From NCBI GenBank assembly GCA_963800975.1, contig CAWDDB010000014.1, positions 1-64,000 on the forward strand: DNA of 64,000 nucleotides, written 5' to 3'. Source of the stretch: JALYGY01 sp963800975 (GTDB taxonomy: Bacteria; Actinomycetota; Rubrobacteria; Rubrobacterales; Rubrobacteraceae). Position numbers and translations under genes: made by a program. Below, in pieces: positions 26,261 through 36,832 of this stretch (positions are counted from its first letter, which is position 1; each line of letters opens with the position of its first letter). The notes under the pieces are model-generated. The model was given only the letters and a program-made list of their open reading frames with translations, made no database searches and was not told the DNA's origin.

Positions 26261-27109
26261 TCAGCTAGGGATGTTGGCCATCGTGTCCGGGTTCGGGCCC
26301 ATGCGGCCGCTCTCGCCCTGGTCGAGCGAGTCGATCTCCTCCATGTCGTCGTTATCGAGCTCGAAGTCGAACACCTCGAAGTTCTCCCGCATACGCGAGG
26401 GCGTCACCGACTTCGGGAACACGATGTCGCCGCGCTGCACGTGCCACCGCAAGACGACCTGCGCCGTCGACCTGCCGACCTTGTCCGCGATACGCGCGAT
26501 CGTGGCGTCATCGAGAACCTCGCCCTGCGCGATCGGCGACCACGCCTCCGTGGCGATTCGGTGCTCCTGACCGTACGCGCGAACCTCGTTGTTGGCGAAG
26601 TAGGGGTGCACCTCGATCTGGTTCACCGCGGGCACCGTGTCGGTCTCGGCGGCGAGCCGCTCGAGGTGCTCTATCGTAAAGTTCGAGACGCCGATCGAGC
26701 GCGCCCGGCCATCGCCCTGGAATTCCTCGAGCGTCTGCCAGGTGGAGACGTAGTCGCCGTCGTACAGCGTGGGCAGCGGCCAGTGGATCAGGAACAGGTC
26801 CACGTGGTCGAAGCCAAGCGCGGACAGCGTGGCATCGAACGCCTCCCGTGCCTCGGCGGGATCGTGGTAACCGTTGTGGAGCTTGCTGGTGACGAAGACC
26901 TCGCCGCGGTCGAGACCCGACGCGCGGATGCCTTCGCCGACCCCCTTCTCGTTGCGGTACATCTCCGCGGTGTCGATGTGCCGGTAGCCGACCTGCAGCG
27001 CCTCGCCCACCGCTTCTGCCGTTTCATTCGGGTCGATCTGGAAGACCCCGAAACCGAGCTGCGGGATCTCGTTTCCGTCGTTTAGGGTTATGCCTGGAAC
27101 CATGCTCAA
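26261..27109 (-). CDS. aldo/keto reductase (2,5-diketo-D-gluconate reductase type)
   Basis: 282-residue NADPH-dependent aldo/keto reductase. The catalytic tetrad is visible: Asp and Tyr in DTAEMYRNE, Lys in VTSKLHN, His in LIHWPLP. The C-terminal cofactor segment FPKSVTPSRMREN is present. TTG 27109 is chosen (MSMVPGITLNDG after Met start) because AAGGAG lies 10 bases upstream; ATG 27103 or ATG 27148 are alternatives. It reduces small aldehydes or keto-sugars; the exact substrate is unknown. It lies downstream of the EmrB-type exporter with a strong hairpin between them, so it is probably transcribed on its own. Confidence 0.88.
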   Translation of the reverse strand: MSMVPGITLNDGNEIPQLGFGVFQIDPNETAEAVGEALQVGYRHIDTAEMYRNEKGVGEGIRASGLDRGEVFVTSKLHNGYHDPAEAREAFDATLSALGFDHVDLFLIHWPLPTLYDGDYVSTWQTLEEFQGDGRARSIGVSNFTIEHLERLAAETDTVPAVNQIEVHPYFANNEVRAYGQEHRIATEAWSPIAQGEVLDDATIARIADKVGRSTAQVVLRWHVQRGDIVFPKSVTPSRMRENFEVFDFELDNDDMEEIDSLDQGESGRMGPNPDTMANIPS

Positions 27110-27207
27110 GGCTCTCTTGCTCCTTACGTGATCGCGATCAACTTCCATACCGAAGGGTATTGGTATACCCCGATCTCCACGCCGCCAAACCGTCGTGCAC
27201 GCACTAA

Positions 27208-27249
27208 CGCCCCGGCCGCGACGCGAAGTTTGGCGTCGCGGCCGGGGCG
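27208..27249 (-). terminator. 17-bp perfect stem hairpin
   Basis: Arms of 17 bases (5' arm begins CGCCCCGGCC) pair perfectly around an 8-base loop, 15 bases beyond the stop codon of the MFS gene. Very stable; no U-tract. Confidence 0.75.
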
Positions 27250-27264
27250 CGAATGTCGCGTGTA

Positions 27265-28766
27265 CTAGGCCGCCTCCGAGTACGCGTGCTCCGCCTCGGC
27301 CTGGCTCCCTTCTTCTGCCCAGCGCTCGGGCTCTAGCACTGTCACGGCAACCGCGACGGCGACGGCGATGAGCCCGGCCCCGATGAGGAACGCCAGGTGG
27401 TACCCGCTTGTCAACGCGGCGGCTGTGGCCTCCCCGCCGCCGATCAGGCTCTCGCTGCGCGTGGTCGAAAGGGTCGCCAGGACAGCCAGGCCCAAAGCGC
27501 CGCCCACCTGCGCGGTGGTGTTGACGAGACCGGAGGCCAGGCCCGCGTCACTCTGCGTGGCGCCCGACATCGCCAGCGTCATCAGCGCGGGGAAGGCGGC
27601 GCCGCCGCCGAAACCGAGCAGGATCATCACCGGCAGGACGTGACGGACGTAGCTGCCGTCCGCCGGCGCCTGAGCGAAAAGGGCGAGGGCGGCGCCTATG
27701 AGCACCAGACCGGGGACCAGCGTCGTCCTGGCGCCGAAGTTCATGACCAGCCGGTCGGTGTAGCGCACGGATAGCGTCCCCATCACGATCGTCACGGGCA
27801 GGAACGCGAGGCCGATCTGCAAGGGTCCATAGCCGAGCACACGCTCCAGATACAGGGCTCCCAGGAAGAACATCCCGAACATCCCGGCGACCGAGAGCAC
27901 CTGGATCATGTTGGCCCCCGAGACGTTGCGCGAGCGGAAGATCCGGAGCGGTACGAGCGGATTGCTGGCCCGCGCCTCGCGCACGACGAAGGCGACGAGT
28001 AGAACGAGCGAGACGGCCCCGAGCCCGAGCGTCTGGACCGAGCCCCAGCCGAGCTCGGCCGCGGGCTTGACGATCGTGTAGACGCCGAGCAGCAGGGAGC
28101 TCGTGATCAGGACCGCGCCCGGTATGTCGGCTCCCTCGCCGAAGCCGATTCCCTCCTCACGATCGAGCAGCCGCCACGCAAGGACGGCCGTCGCGATACC
28201 TATCGGGATGTTAACGAAGAAGATCCAGTGCCAGTTGATCGACTGGGTGAGCACCCCTCCAGCCAGCAGCCCGACCGAGCCACCCGCGGAGGCGACAAAA
28301 GCGAAGACGCCGATAGCCTTCGCCTGCTCGCGCGGTTCGGGGAACATGGTGACGATCATGCCGAGGATGACCGCGGAGGTCATCGCGCCTCCCACGCCCT
28401 GCACGAAGCGCGCCCCGACAAGCACCTCCTGGCTCGGCGCCACACCGCAAAGGAGAGAGGCCACGGTGAAGACGCCGAGGCCCACCATGAAGACGTTCTT
28501 GCGCCCGAGGATGTCGCCGAAGCGCCCCGCGAGCAAGAGCAGACCGCCGAAGGCGATCATGTAGGCGTTGACGACCCAGGCAAGGCTCGACTGCGTGAAA
28601 CCGAGGTCGTCCTGTATCGACGGCAACGCCACGTTCACCACCGTGACGTCGAGCACGATCATGAGCATCCCCACGCAGAGCACGTAGAGGGCGATCCAGC
28701 GGTTCCCTTTTGGGTCGCCGGTTCGGATGCCCACCCCTCGTGGGTTACTACTTTGCCTGCCGTCAT
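27265..28766 (-). CDS. DHA2/EmrB-QacA type MFS drug exporter (possible N-terminal frameshift)
   Basis: Proton-driven exporter with about 14 membrane segments. Family motifs are DVTVVNVALP in TM1, GRFGDILGRKN in the TM2-3 loop, and WHWIFFVNIPIG in TM5. The uninterrupted frame starts at TTG 28800 or GTG 28734. However ATG 28766 has GGAGG about 10 bases upstream and opens a different frame (MTAGKVVTHEGWASEPA) that joins the exporter frame at NRW if one base is missing near AAAAGGG (about 28708). I favour that start. The gene is divergent from the HxlR regulator, a typical drug-response pair. Confidence 0.87.
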
Positions 28767-28821
28767 CGCCTCGCGTCCTCCATCTCTGCGGCTGCAACAA
28801 CCTCTGCTTCTAAACATACCC

Positions 28822-28878
28822 GTTTAGTACGAAATTAAAACCATTAACTTGTAAATTCTAACTAAACAAGGATATACT
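28822..28878 (+). promoter_or_regulatory. divergent AT-rich regulatory region with promoter of the HxlR gene
   Basis: A sharply AT-rich island between divergent genes. TTGTAA (28849-28854) and TATACT (28873-28878) with an 18-base spacer form a plausible promoter for the regulator. GTTTAGT (28822-28828) and ACTAAAC (28861-28867) are inverted repeats flanking the core, candidate HxlR sites that would control both directions. Confidence 0.5.
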
Positions 28879-28906
28879 GCGGATACTCGGCGAAAGGATC
28901 GGCGAC

Positions 28907-29599
28907 ATGGCGACCACGCAGGCTCCGAGGAAGCGCACCTACGACGAGGGATGCGCCACGGCGCACGCGCTCGACCTTATCGGCGAGAGGTGGGCGCTTC
29001 TGGTGGTACGCGAGCTGCTTCTCGGGCCCAAGCGCTTCACGGACCTGCGGGACGGCCTTACGGGCGCCAGCCCCAACGTGCTGGCGGAGCGCCTGAGGGG
29101 GCTAGGAAGAGTTGGGGTGCTGAGGCGGCGCAGGCTCCCTCCACCTGCCGCCTCCGAGGTCTACGAGCTTACGGGGTGGGGCCGGGAGTTAGAGCCGGTG
29201 GTCATCGCGCTCGGACGCTGGGGCGCCCGGTCTCCATCCAGGCCCCTTGACGGCGGGATGAGCGCGGACCTATGATCCTATCTCTCAAGACTATGTTCGA
29301 TGGCCGTGCCGCCGGCGATCTCGGGGCTACCTACGAGTACGTTGAGGCTGGCCGAGGACGTCTTCTGCGCGGAGGTGGCCGCCGGACGATTCGTAGCTTC
29401 GCGCGGGGAAGCGAACCGACCGGACGCAACCATTTGGACGAACCCGGACACGCTGGCCGCCCTGGTCTACGCAGACCTGGGGCTCGACGACGCGTTGGCG
29501 TCGGGAGATGCAAGGATCGAGGGCAGCAGGGAGGTTGTGGAGTGCTTCCTCGCGTTATTCCCCATGCCCGACCGCGCAGGGGAAGCTGCGGTCGCATAA
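28907..29599 (+). CDS. HxlR-family transcriptional regulator with C-terminal SCP2-like domain (two compensating frameshifts)
   Basis: N-terminal HxlR winged helix (about 1-110): YDEGCATAHALDLIGERWALL is in the family, shown here by CATAHALDLIGERWALL, with LLLGPKRFTDL and ASPNVLAERL. The frame stops at 29275, but a further segment continues as MILSLKTMFDGRAAGDLGATYE and then, in another phase, as LRLAEDVFCAEVAAGRF through RIEGSREVVECFLALFP. Together these make the HxlR-SCP2 protein of about 230 residues known in actinobacteria. One missing base near 29272 and one extra near 29340 restore a single frame. The ATGA at the first break could also allow coupled translation. It probably represses the divergent exporter. 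Confidence 0.75.
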
Positions 29600-29641
29600 G
29601 CACCGTTTCCTTCTACGTCGCGCCGATCGCCTACGCCAAGG

Positions 29642-29666
29642 CGTGAGCGTCGGACCGACGCTCACG
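29642..29666. terminator. hairpin between convergent genes
   Basis: CGTGAGCGTC, 5-base loop, GACGCTCACG. It overlaps the stop codon of the MHS transporter gene and lies 43 bases after the HxlR-SCP2 gene, so it may terminate in both directions. Confidence 0.6.
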
Positions 29667-31004
29667 GTTGATCCGCCAGCTCCTGTCCTTCTGCGGCGAG
29701 GTGCCTCTCCTCGGCCTCGTCGCCGGGGAAGTCCGAGGCCAGGTAGACGCACACCACGGTGAGGCCGCACAGCGCGGCCATGTACAGCGCTATGAGCTCC
29801 GGTCCGTCGATCGAAGCGTACAGCAAGACCGCGATGAACGGCGCCAGGGCCCCTCCCAGGATCCCGGCTAGCTGGTAGCTCAGGGAGATCCCGCTGTAGC
29901 GCACGCGTGCCCCGAAGAGCCTGGCCATGAAGCTCGCCATCGGGCCGTAAGCCGCGGCGTGGCCGACGCTGAGGCCACCTACCAGGGCGAGCCAGATCAG
30001 GACGCTTGCCTCCGTGTTGAGCATCCAGAAGAAAGGCAGGGCGAAGAAGGCCAAGAACACCGCGCCCCCGATAAAGACCTGCCGCTGGCCGACCCGATCG
30101 GAGAGCGAGCCGAACATCGGTATGGTGAAGATCTCGATGACGCCCGCGATCAGGAGCCCGGTCAGGACCGTACTGCTGGGCAGGCCGGGCTGCTCGGTGA
30201 CGTAGGAGAGCGAGTAGACCGCGAAGATGTAGAAGGCGACGTCGATGCTTATCCGGGCCCCCGTGCCCAGGGCGACGTTCTTCGGGTAGGTGCGCACAAC
30301 ATCGACGATCGGCGCACGGGCCTCGGTGCTCGTCTCCCTGACCTGCGAGAAGATGGGAGACTCGGTGATCCTGAGTCGGATGTACAGCCCGACAGCTATG
30401 AGCAAGAGGCTCAGGAGGAACGGGACCCGCCAGCCCCACGCAAGGAATTGCTCTTCCGGCAGAGCCGCGAACGGGGTGAACGCGGCCGTCGAAAGCACGA
30501 GCCCCGCCGGGGCGCCCATCTGCGGCCAGCTCCCGAAGAACCCCTGGTCTCTGGGGGGAGTGCTCCACCGCCATCAAAACCGCGCCTCCCCACTCTCCCC
30601 CCACGGCGAAGCCCTGCAAGAGCCGCAGCACGACGAGAGCCACCGGTGCCAGCACCCCGATCGCTTCGTACGGCGGGAGGAGACCGATAAGGAAAGTGGC
30701 AACGCCCATGATGACGAGCGTGGTGACCAGCACCGCCTTGCGACCCACTTTGTCCCCGAAGTGGCCGAAGAACACCGCACCTACCGGTCGGAGCGAAGAA
30801 GCCGACCCCGAAAGTAGCGAAGGACGCCAGCGTCCCGGCCAAAGACGAGAATCCTGGAAAGAACAGCGCCGGAAACACAAGCGCCGCCGCCGTACCGTAG
30901 ATGAAGTAGTCGTACCACTCCAGCGCCGTGCCCACGAAGCTAGCGACAGCCACCTGCCGTACCGACGACTGCGTCCCGATAATTTCCCCGCCAACCTGTT
31001 CCAT
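29662..31004 (-). CDS. MHS-family (ProP/shikimate type) MFS transporter (two frameshifts)
   Basis: Metabolite:H+ symporter with about 12 membrane segments in three joined frames. The N-terminus has SFVGTALEWYDYFIYG, the family signature; next frame gives GAVFFGHFGDKVGRKA and LLQGFAVGGEWGGAVLM; last frame gives QGFFGSWPQMGAPAG and the remaining C-terminal half. Shifts near 30793 and within a C6 run near 30555 are each explained by one extra base. ATG 31004 has GGAGGAG upstream. It lies downstream of hyuA-hyuB on the same strand, so it probably imports the hydantoin, oxoproline or related substrate of that pair. Confidence 0.78.
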
Positions 31005-31119
31005 AACCTTTACTCCTCCCGATCCTTGCCGTTATGCACTGGCACCTCAGACGATGACACTGCTTGCTTCCGGGTTCTATCTGCGGGGATTACGTCCCGC
31101 TTCGAGCCACACCATCACC

Positions 31120-32789
31120 CTAGTCCCATCCGTACAGCCCGGACGCCTGAGCCTCGTCGATGTACCCGTCGTCGACGTCCCGGCGCACCAGACGGGGGTC
31201 GCGTTCCGAGGGGGGTCCGTACCCACCTCCCCCGGCCGTACGCAGGCAAACCGCGTCTCCGGGCCGCAAGGGTATGTTCTCGCCCTTGGAGACCATGGGC
31301 AAGACGGTGTGCTTCCCCTCGAGCACGAAAAAAGGGCTGGCCGGCGCGCCGTTGCGACCGCCCCCCACGCCCCGGGCGGGCTCTTCGCCTGATCGCCCAG
31401 CAGCGACGCCCTGCCGCTGCGGCCCGTGAACACGAACTCGAACTCGACCCCGAAGCCGCCCCGGTGTCGTCCGGCTCCTGCGGAGCCCTCCCGCATCGCG
31501 TAGCGGTTGAAGCGGATGGGGTAACGCTGCTCCGAGGACCTCCAACGACTGCGTCCGGGCAACGCTCATGAGCGAGCACCCGTTGGTCAGGCCGTCGCCA
31601 GACGCATGACCCCCGTATCCACCCCCGAGGAAGACGTACATCACGTAGGGGTCCCCATCGGCGTCGACGCCGCCCATGGACAGGTTGTTGATCGTCGCGC
31701 ACGATCCCGCGGCACGCGATCCGGGACCGCCCGCGCAAGACAGCCCATGACCGCCGTGATGATGCGCTGCGAGGTCTCCGCGGCGCAGCCGGCGACGGGC
31801 TGGGGAACGGCTGCGTTGAGGAACGTGGCGTCGGGGATCACGAAGTCCAGAGGCGCGGACATACCCGAATTGAGTGCCACATCCGGCCAGATGTGCTTCA
31901 GAGCAACGGCGCACGCTGACACGGTCGCGGCGTACACGCTGTTCATCGGGCCCGCACACGGCTCGGAGCTGCCAGTAAAATCCACCGTCAGCTGCTGCCC
32001 GCGGACGGACACGGCGACCTCGATGCGCAGCGACACGTCGTCGATGCCGTCGTTGTCCATCTCCTCCACAAAGCGGTAGGTGCCGTCCGGCACCTCGTCG
32101 AGGTGGTGATCTCATCTGCTGCTCGGCCCTGACCTCGAGCTCGTCGACGCACTCCAGCACGGTCTCCCTTCCGTACTCGTCGAGCAGCTCGCGGGAGCCG
32201 CTCCTCGCCGACCCGCAGGGCGGCCGCCTGGGCGTGGGCGTCGCCTTCGATGTCTTCCGGTATGCGGCTGTTGGCCTGCAGGATGGCCAGTATGTCGCCG
32301 TTGAGCTAGATCATCGGAGAACAAGCGAACGGGCGGGAAGCGCAAACCTTCCTGGTACACTTCGGTGGCGGCGGAGGAGAATCCGCCGGGCACGCGGCCC
32401 CCGACGTCCGTCCAGTGACCCGTGTTCGCGAGGTAGCACAGCAACTCACCGCCGTAGAAGAACGGGCGAACCATCTTCACGTCCATGACGTGCGTGCCGC
32501 CCAGGTACGGGTCGTTGATGATAAAGACGTCGCCGGACCTCGGCGCCTCTACGCTATCGATGACCGCCCGCGTCGCGAATTGCATGGTGCCGACAAAGAT
32601 CGGGAGCCCTCTCTCGCCCTGCACGATCATGCTGCCTTCATCGGGACGATCGAGTCCGGTCGCGCGATCCCAGGCGTCCGATATCACCGGCGAGAACGCC
32701 ATGCGCTCGAAGACGGTGTCCATCTCGTCGGTAGTCTGCTCGAGCCGGCCGCGGACGACGGCGAGCGTGGTCGGGTCGATCCCGCTCAC
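31120..32789 (-). pseudogene. hyuB: hydantoinase B / oxoprolinase-like subunit, multiply frameshifted
   Basis: HyuB-like subunit. From GTG 32789: GIDPTTLAVVRGRL, then FIINDPYLGGTHVMDVKMVRP. Later segments, each in a different phase, are ILAILQANSRIPEDIEGDAHAQAA, LDEYGRETVLECVDELEVRAEQQM, GTYRFVEEMDNDGIDDV with SEPCAGPMNSVYAA, INNLSMGGVDADGDPYVMYV, RYPIRFNRYAMREGSAGAG, and LEGKHTVLPMVSKGENIPLRPGDAV to the end at 31120 (segments quoted in part). About six single-base shifts of both signs are needed. Gene order hyuA-hyuB with the GTGA overlap is normal for ATP-dependent hydantoinase/oxoprolinase operons. It is either a decaying gene or a poor-quality stretch of sequence. Confidence 0.75.
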
Positions 32790-34882
32790 GCCCGGACCTC
32801 CACGAGAAGCGAACCGCTCGGCTGTACCTCGACGACCGCCGAGCGGCCGGGACGACCGTGGTGGTATCTCGGCTGCTCCACGATCACCGGCCCCTCCCAG
32901 CGTTGGCCCGGCTGCAGGGCCTCCCGCGGCACCACCGGCGTCTCGACACGCGCCTTCCACGAACGTCACGCGTCGCTGCCGAGCGCTCGTGGCGTTCGAG
33001 GGACCGTTCGCTCGTGAAACGCGCTGTCTCCCGCTCGCCGATAACTACGGTCCTGAGGTTGACCAGCCTCACGTTGCTGCGGCGCAAGAGCCCCCCATAG
33101 ATCGCCCCGTAGCGTGTTCAGAAAGCGCCTCGCTGAGGCGGTGGCCGGTCCAGCCGCTCGACCTCGTCTGGCGAGCGGAACGCAGGACGGTTGTGCAGTC
33201 TGCCTGCGAGTAGGCCATCTCGGCGTAGTGATGCGCCTCGATCAGGTCGTCCGGAGAAGCGCGTCCTGGCAGCATCAGCCTCGTCCCGCGTTCGCCGGTG
33301 GGCGGCGAGGACCTACCGACCGTGCTCGGCCCTCTACCGCCTCCACGTCGGCATTGACGGCGTTCACGAAGTCGTGGCGGACGTCGGAGAGCAGGCAACC
33401 GAGGGCCGATGTTATACCGGGCTGCGGAGGGATCAGCACCCGCTTGGAGCCAATCTCCGCGGCCAACTCGACGATGTGAGCCGGGCCCGCGCCGCCGAAC
33501 CCGACGAGCGCGAACCTTCTCGGGTCGTGGCCCCGATCGACGGAGACCCGGCGGATCGCGCCGGCCATCTTCACGTTGGCGACCCGGATCATGCCGCAGC
33601 GCCGCTTCGATCACGGTCAGCCCGAGCGGCTCGGAGATCCGCTCTCTCGAATGGCGCCCTCGGCGGCCGCGACGTCGATCTTGAACCCCTCTTCGGTGCC
33701 GAGCCGCGCTTGCGGGTGCCGAGCCGTCCGAGCACGACGTTTGCGTCGGTGACGGTCGGCTGATCCCCGCCTTTCCCGTAAGCCGCCGGACCCGGCTCGG
33801 CGCCCGCCGACTCGGGACCGACCTGCAGGACGCCGCCTCGGTCCACCCAGGCGATGCTGCCACCCCCAGCTCCGATGGTGTGGACGTCGACCATCGGAAG
33901 CTGCACCGGGACGCCGTAGGCGATGTCTGACGTCCCGTCGTCTGGGCCGGCGTGCCGCCGGGGATCAGGGCAACGTCGAAGCTCGTGCCGCCCATGTCGC
34001 AGGAGATCACGTCCTCGACCCCGGCCAGCGCCGCGAGCTCCGCGGCGCCCACGGTTCCGGCCGCTGGACCAGAGAGAACCGTGCGCACGGGCTGCTCCGC
34101 CGCGCGTTCGATCCGCATCAGCCCTCCGCTCGACTGCATGACCCACACGTCTCGGGTGAGGATCCTTCCCCAGACAATCGCCGACGTACTTCGCGCAGGT
34201 ACCCAGCCATGCGCGGTTGCACGAACGCGTTTACCGCCGTCGTGGACGCGCGCTCGAACTCTCCCACCTCGGCGGCTAACGCGCTGGAAACGCTGAGGTG
34301 GATGCCGGGCAAGGCGTCGAACAGGGCCTCGGCAAGCAGGTTCTCGTGCGCGGGATCCGCGTAGCTGTGGAGCAGGCAAATGCCCACCGCCTCGACTTGA
34401 AGCTCCTCGAGCCGACCCACGACGCGCCGCACGCTATCCGAGGTGACCTCCGTTACGACGTCGCCGTCCGCCGCGAGCCGCTCATCCAGCTCGACGCAGC
34501 GACTTCGGGGGATCAAGGGTCTGTACCCACCCGTAAGCCCGTAGGTATCGGGCCGGTCACGCCTCCGAAGCTCCAGCACATCTCGAAACCCGGCCGTGGT
34601 GACGAGCGCCGCCTTCGCGCCCTTGCGCTCCAGGATGGAGTTCGTCGCCACCGTCGTGCCGTGCACCACGGCCGCTAGCTGCCCAACTTGCTCCACCGCC
34701 TGGCGGAGACCCCGCAGGAGGCCGTCGGCCTGCTCGCGGGTGGAGAACACCTTGGCCGTACGGGTCGAACCGGTCTCGGTTTCGTACACGACGACGTCGG
34801 TGAAGGTGCCTCCGACGTCGATGCCGGCGATCAAGCTCAAGCGGTCCGCCGCACTACAGTCAGCACTAGGCGGTCGCGCCAC
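32786..34882 (-). pseudogene. hyuA: hydantoinase A / oxoprolinase-like ATP-binding subunit, multiply frameshifted
   Basis: HyuA-like subunit of about 700 residues when frames are joined. Intact N-terminal part 34882-34130: GIDVGGTFTDVVVY (phosphate loop of the actin-like ATPase fold), HGTTVATNSILERKGA, and GICLLHSYADPAHE. Then VWVMQSSGGLMR with LSGPAAGTVGAA and SCDMGGTSFDVAL in another phase, IAYGVPVQLPMVDVHTIGAGG in a third, ERISEPLGLTVIEAALR, and MIRVANVKMAGAIRRVSVDRG through GFGGAGPAHI. The C-terminal end VEVQPSGSLLVEVRA stops at 32786, overlapping hyuB by four bases. At least five single-base changes separate the pieces. The start GTG 34882 is uncertain; TTG 34840 is an alternative. Confidence 0.75.
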
Positions 34883-35590
34883 CCGGACGATAGCGGCCGA
34901 AGAACCGTCTCCGCAAACCCTGGTGACACCCCCGCAACGACGCGACCAGCGGCAGCACTGTTCACTGCAGGGCTCGAAAAGGGCCAGAATGGCCTGGCAG
35001 TTCTCCGTGACACAGGCGCCGCGATCTCCCCCCCAACTGCGCGGCGGCCAGACACAACGGGATTAACCTCCGAAGGAGGAGCGCTGCTCCCTGCTCGCCT
35101 TGGTCCAAGGCGCCTTCCGACCACCGAGCATCGGGTAGCCTATCATGCTCGGCTTTGCGATTCACGTAGCCTTCCCAGCTGACGGGCAGCTCGGTTTGTT
35201 CGGCGTCGCGCCCACGTACATGCCGCAGATCGACCAGCACCTGGGCGACCTGGTCGCAATCGAGGTCTGAATCGCGTCCGCCTGAAAGGCAGCGTTGTAC
35301 CGCACGCCGTTCTCGTAACGGTCGGGAGATTACGAGGGAGGTGTCCTGCTCGTCTAGGTGGCGTCATCCAGCACCGGCCCCCGATCGCCCACTCCCCTTG
35401 TCGCTGTATAGGGAACGCCTTCGACATCCAGGCGCCCTCGCACCGCCGCTATTTCGTCCACGCGGAAGGCGAGGTGCCCGACCACGGATGCCCTCGCCCT
35501 GCTCGTCGGACACGCTTGTGGGAGAGTCTCGGGACTCGGACTACAATATCGTGGCTGCACCACACTCTGCTGCACGAGAAGGGAGGCCAC
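34883..35590. other. 708-base stretch with no intact gene; a VOC-fold remnant
   Basis: On the minus strand, 35490-35360 translates as VVGHLAFRVDEIAAVRGRLD followed by GVPYTATRGVGDRG, a good match to the start of the second half of a glyoxalase/VOC protein, then hits stops. Nothing upstream or downstream completes it. A 41-codon plus-strand frame at 35144-35272 looks coding in base usage but is not recognised. The rest shows nothing I can support. Confidence 0.45.
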
Positions 35591-36631
35591 ATGGCCCTCG
35601 GGCTCTCCGTCCTGGACGTCTCGCCGGTGAGCGCCGGCTCGAACAGTTCCAGGGCGCTGCGCAACACGCTGGACCTGGCGCGGCTGGTCGACAGGCTCGG
35701 CTACGGACGATACTGGCTGGCGGAGCATCACAACCTGGGCATGATCGCCAGCTCTGCGCCCGAGGTCATGATAGGGCACGTCGCGAGTGCCACGGAGCGT
35801 ATGAGGGTCGGGGCCGGTGGGATCATGCTCCCCAACCACGCCCCGCTAAGGGTCGTCGAGACCTTCAGGGTCTTGGAGGCCCTCCATCCCGGCCGTATCG
35901 ACCTCGGCATCGGGCGCGCTCCGGGCACCGACCCCGTTACCGCCTCGGCCCTTCGCCGTTCGCAATCCGCGGTTGGAGGAGACGACTTCCCGCAGCAGTT
36001 CGCCGAGCTCCTGGCCTACGCGGGAGACAGGTTCCCCGAGGGACACCCGTTCGAGACTATCGTGGCGATGCCGGACGACGTGGAGCTCCCCCCGATCTGG
36101 CTCCTCGGCTCCAGCGGCTACTCCGCCAGAGCGGCCGGGGAGATGGGCCTCGGTTACGCCTTCGCGGCGCATTTCAGCCCAACGGACCCAGCCCCGGCCA
36201 TGCGCGCCTACAACGAGTACTTCGAGCCCTCCCCCACCTTCGATCGCCCCTCGGCCATCCTCGCCGTGGCGATCGTCTGCGCCGAGACCGACGGGAAAGC
36301 GCGGGAACTCGCCTCGTCCATGCAACTCGCCTGGGTGCGGATGCGCAGCGGGAACCCGGGGCCGCTCCCGAGCCCGGAAGAGGCCGCGAGCTATCCCTAC
36401 ACCCCGTCGGAGCGCCAGCTCGCCGAAGCCTACGGCACGATGCAGGTGGTGGGCGATCCTCTGTTGGTCAGGAGGCGGATCGAAGAACTCGCCGAGCGAA
36501 CGGGGGCAGACGAGATCATGGTCACCACCAACGTCTTCGACCACGCGGCTCGCCTTCGCTCCTACGAGCTTCTCGCCGAAGCCTTCGAGATCTCGGCCGC
36601 GGGCGCATCGTCGGTCCGGAAGGAAAGCTAG
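35591..36631 (+). CDS. LLM-class (luciferase-like) flavin-dependent oxidoreductase
   Basis: 346-residue member of the bacterial luciferase-like monooxygenase family, in the group with the block RYWLAEHHN near residue 40. Other family marks are GAGGIMLPNHAPLRVVE and IDLGIGRAPGTDP. It would use reduced FMN or F420; these cannot be separated by eye, though the MsnO8-like pattern favours FMN. ATG 35591 has GGGAGG 4-9 bases upstream; the frame is open further upstream but without a good start. The substrate is unknown, and neighbours give no clear pathway. Confidence 0.87.
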   Translation: MALGLSVLDVSPVSAGSNSSRALRNTLDLARLVDRLGYGRYWLAEHHNLGMIASSAPEVMIGHVASATERMRVGAGGIMLPNHAPLRVVETFRVLEALHPGRIDLGIGRAPGTDPVTASALRRSQSAVGGDDFPQQFAELLAYAGDRFPEGHPFETIVAMPDDVELPPIWLLGSSGYSARAAGEMGLGYAFAAHFSPTDPAPAMRAYNEYFEPSPTFDRPSAILAVAIVCAETDGKARELASSMQLAWVRMRSGNPGPLPSPEEAASYPYTPSERQLAEAYGTMQVVGDPLLVRRRIEELAERTGADEIMVTTNVFDHAARLRSYELLAEAFEISAAGASSVRKES

Positions 36632-36832
36632 CGCGGTAACAGGACCCGGACGTCCCCTCGGCCACCGGAAGGGGCCGCGGATCATGGTGGGCCTTCGCTG
36701 GGGTGGCTCACGAAGCGGCACGTTGCCGAATTCCGTGCGGGACGCCGGGAAAGCTTCTCTCTGAAACGACAGACCAACCACACGACCTTCCGAGACCTGC
36801 CAGGAGCGGCAAGACCCTCTACAATGCCGGGC

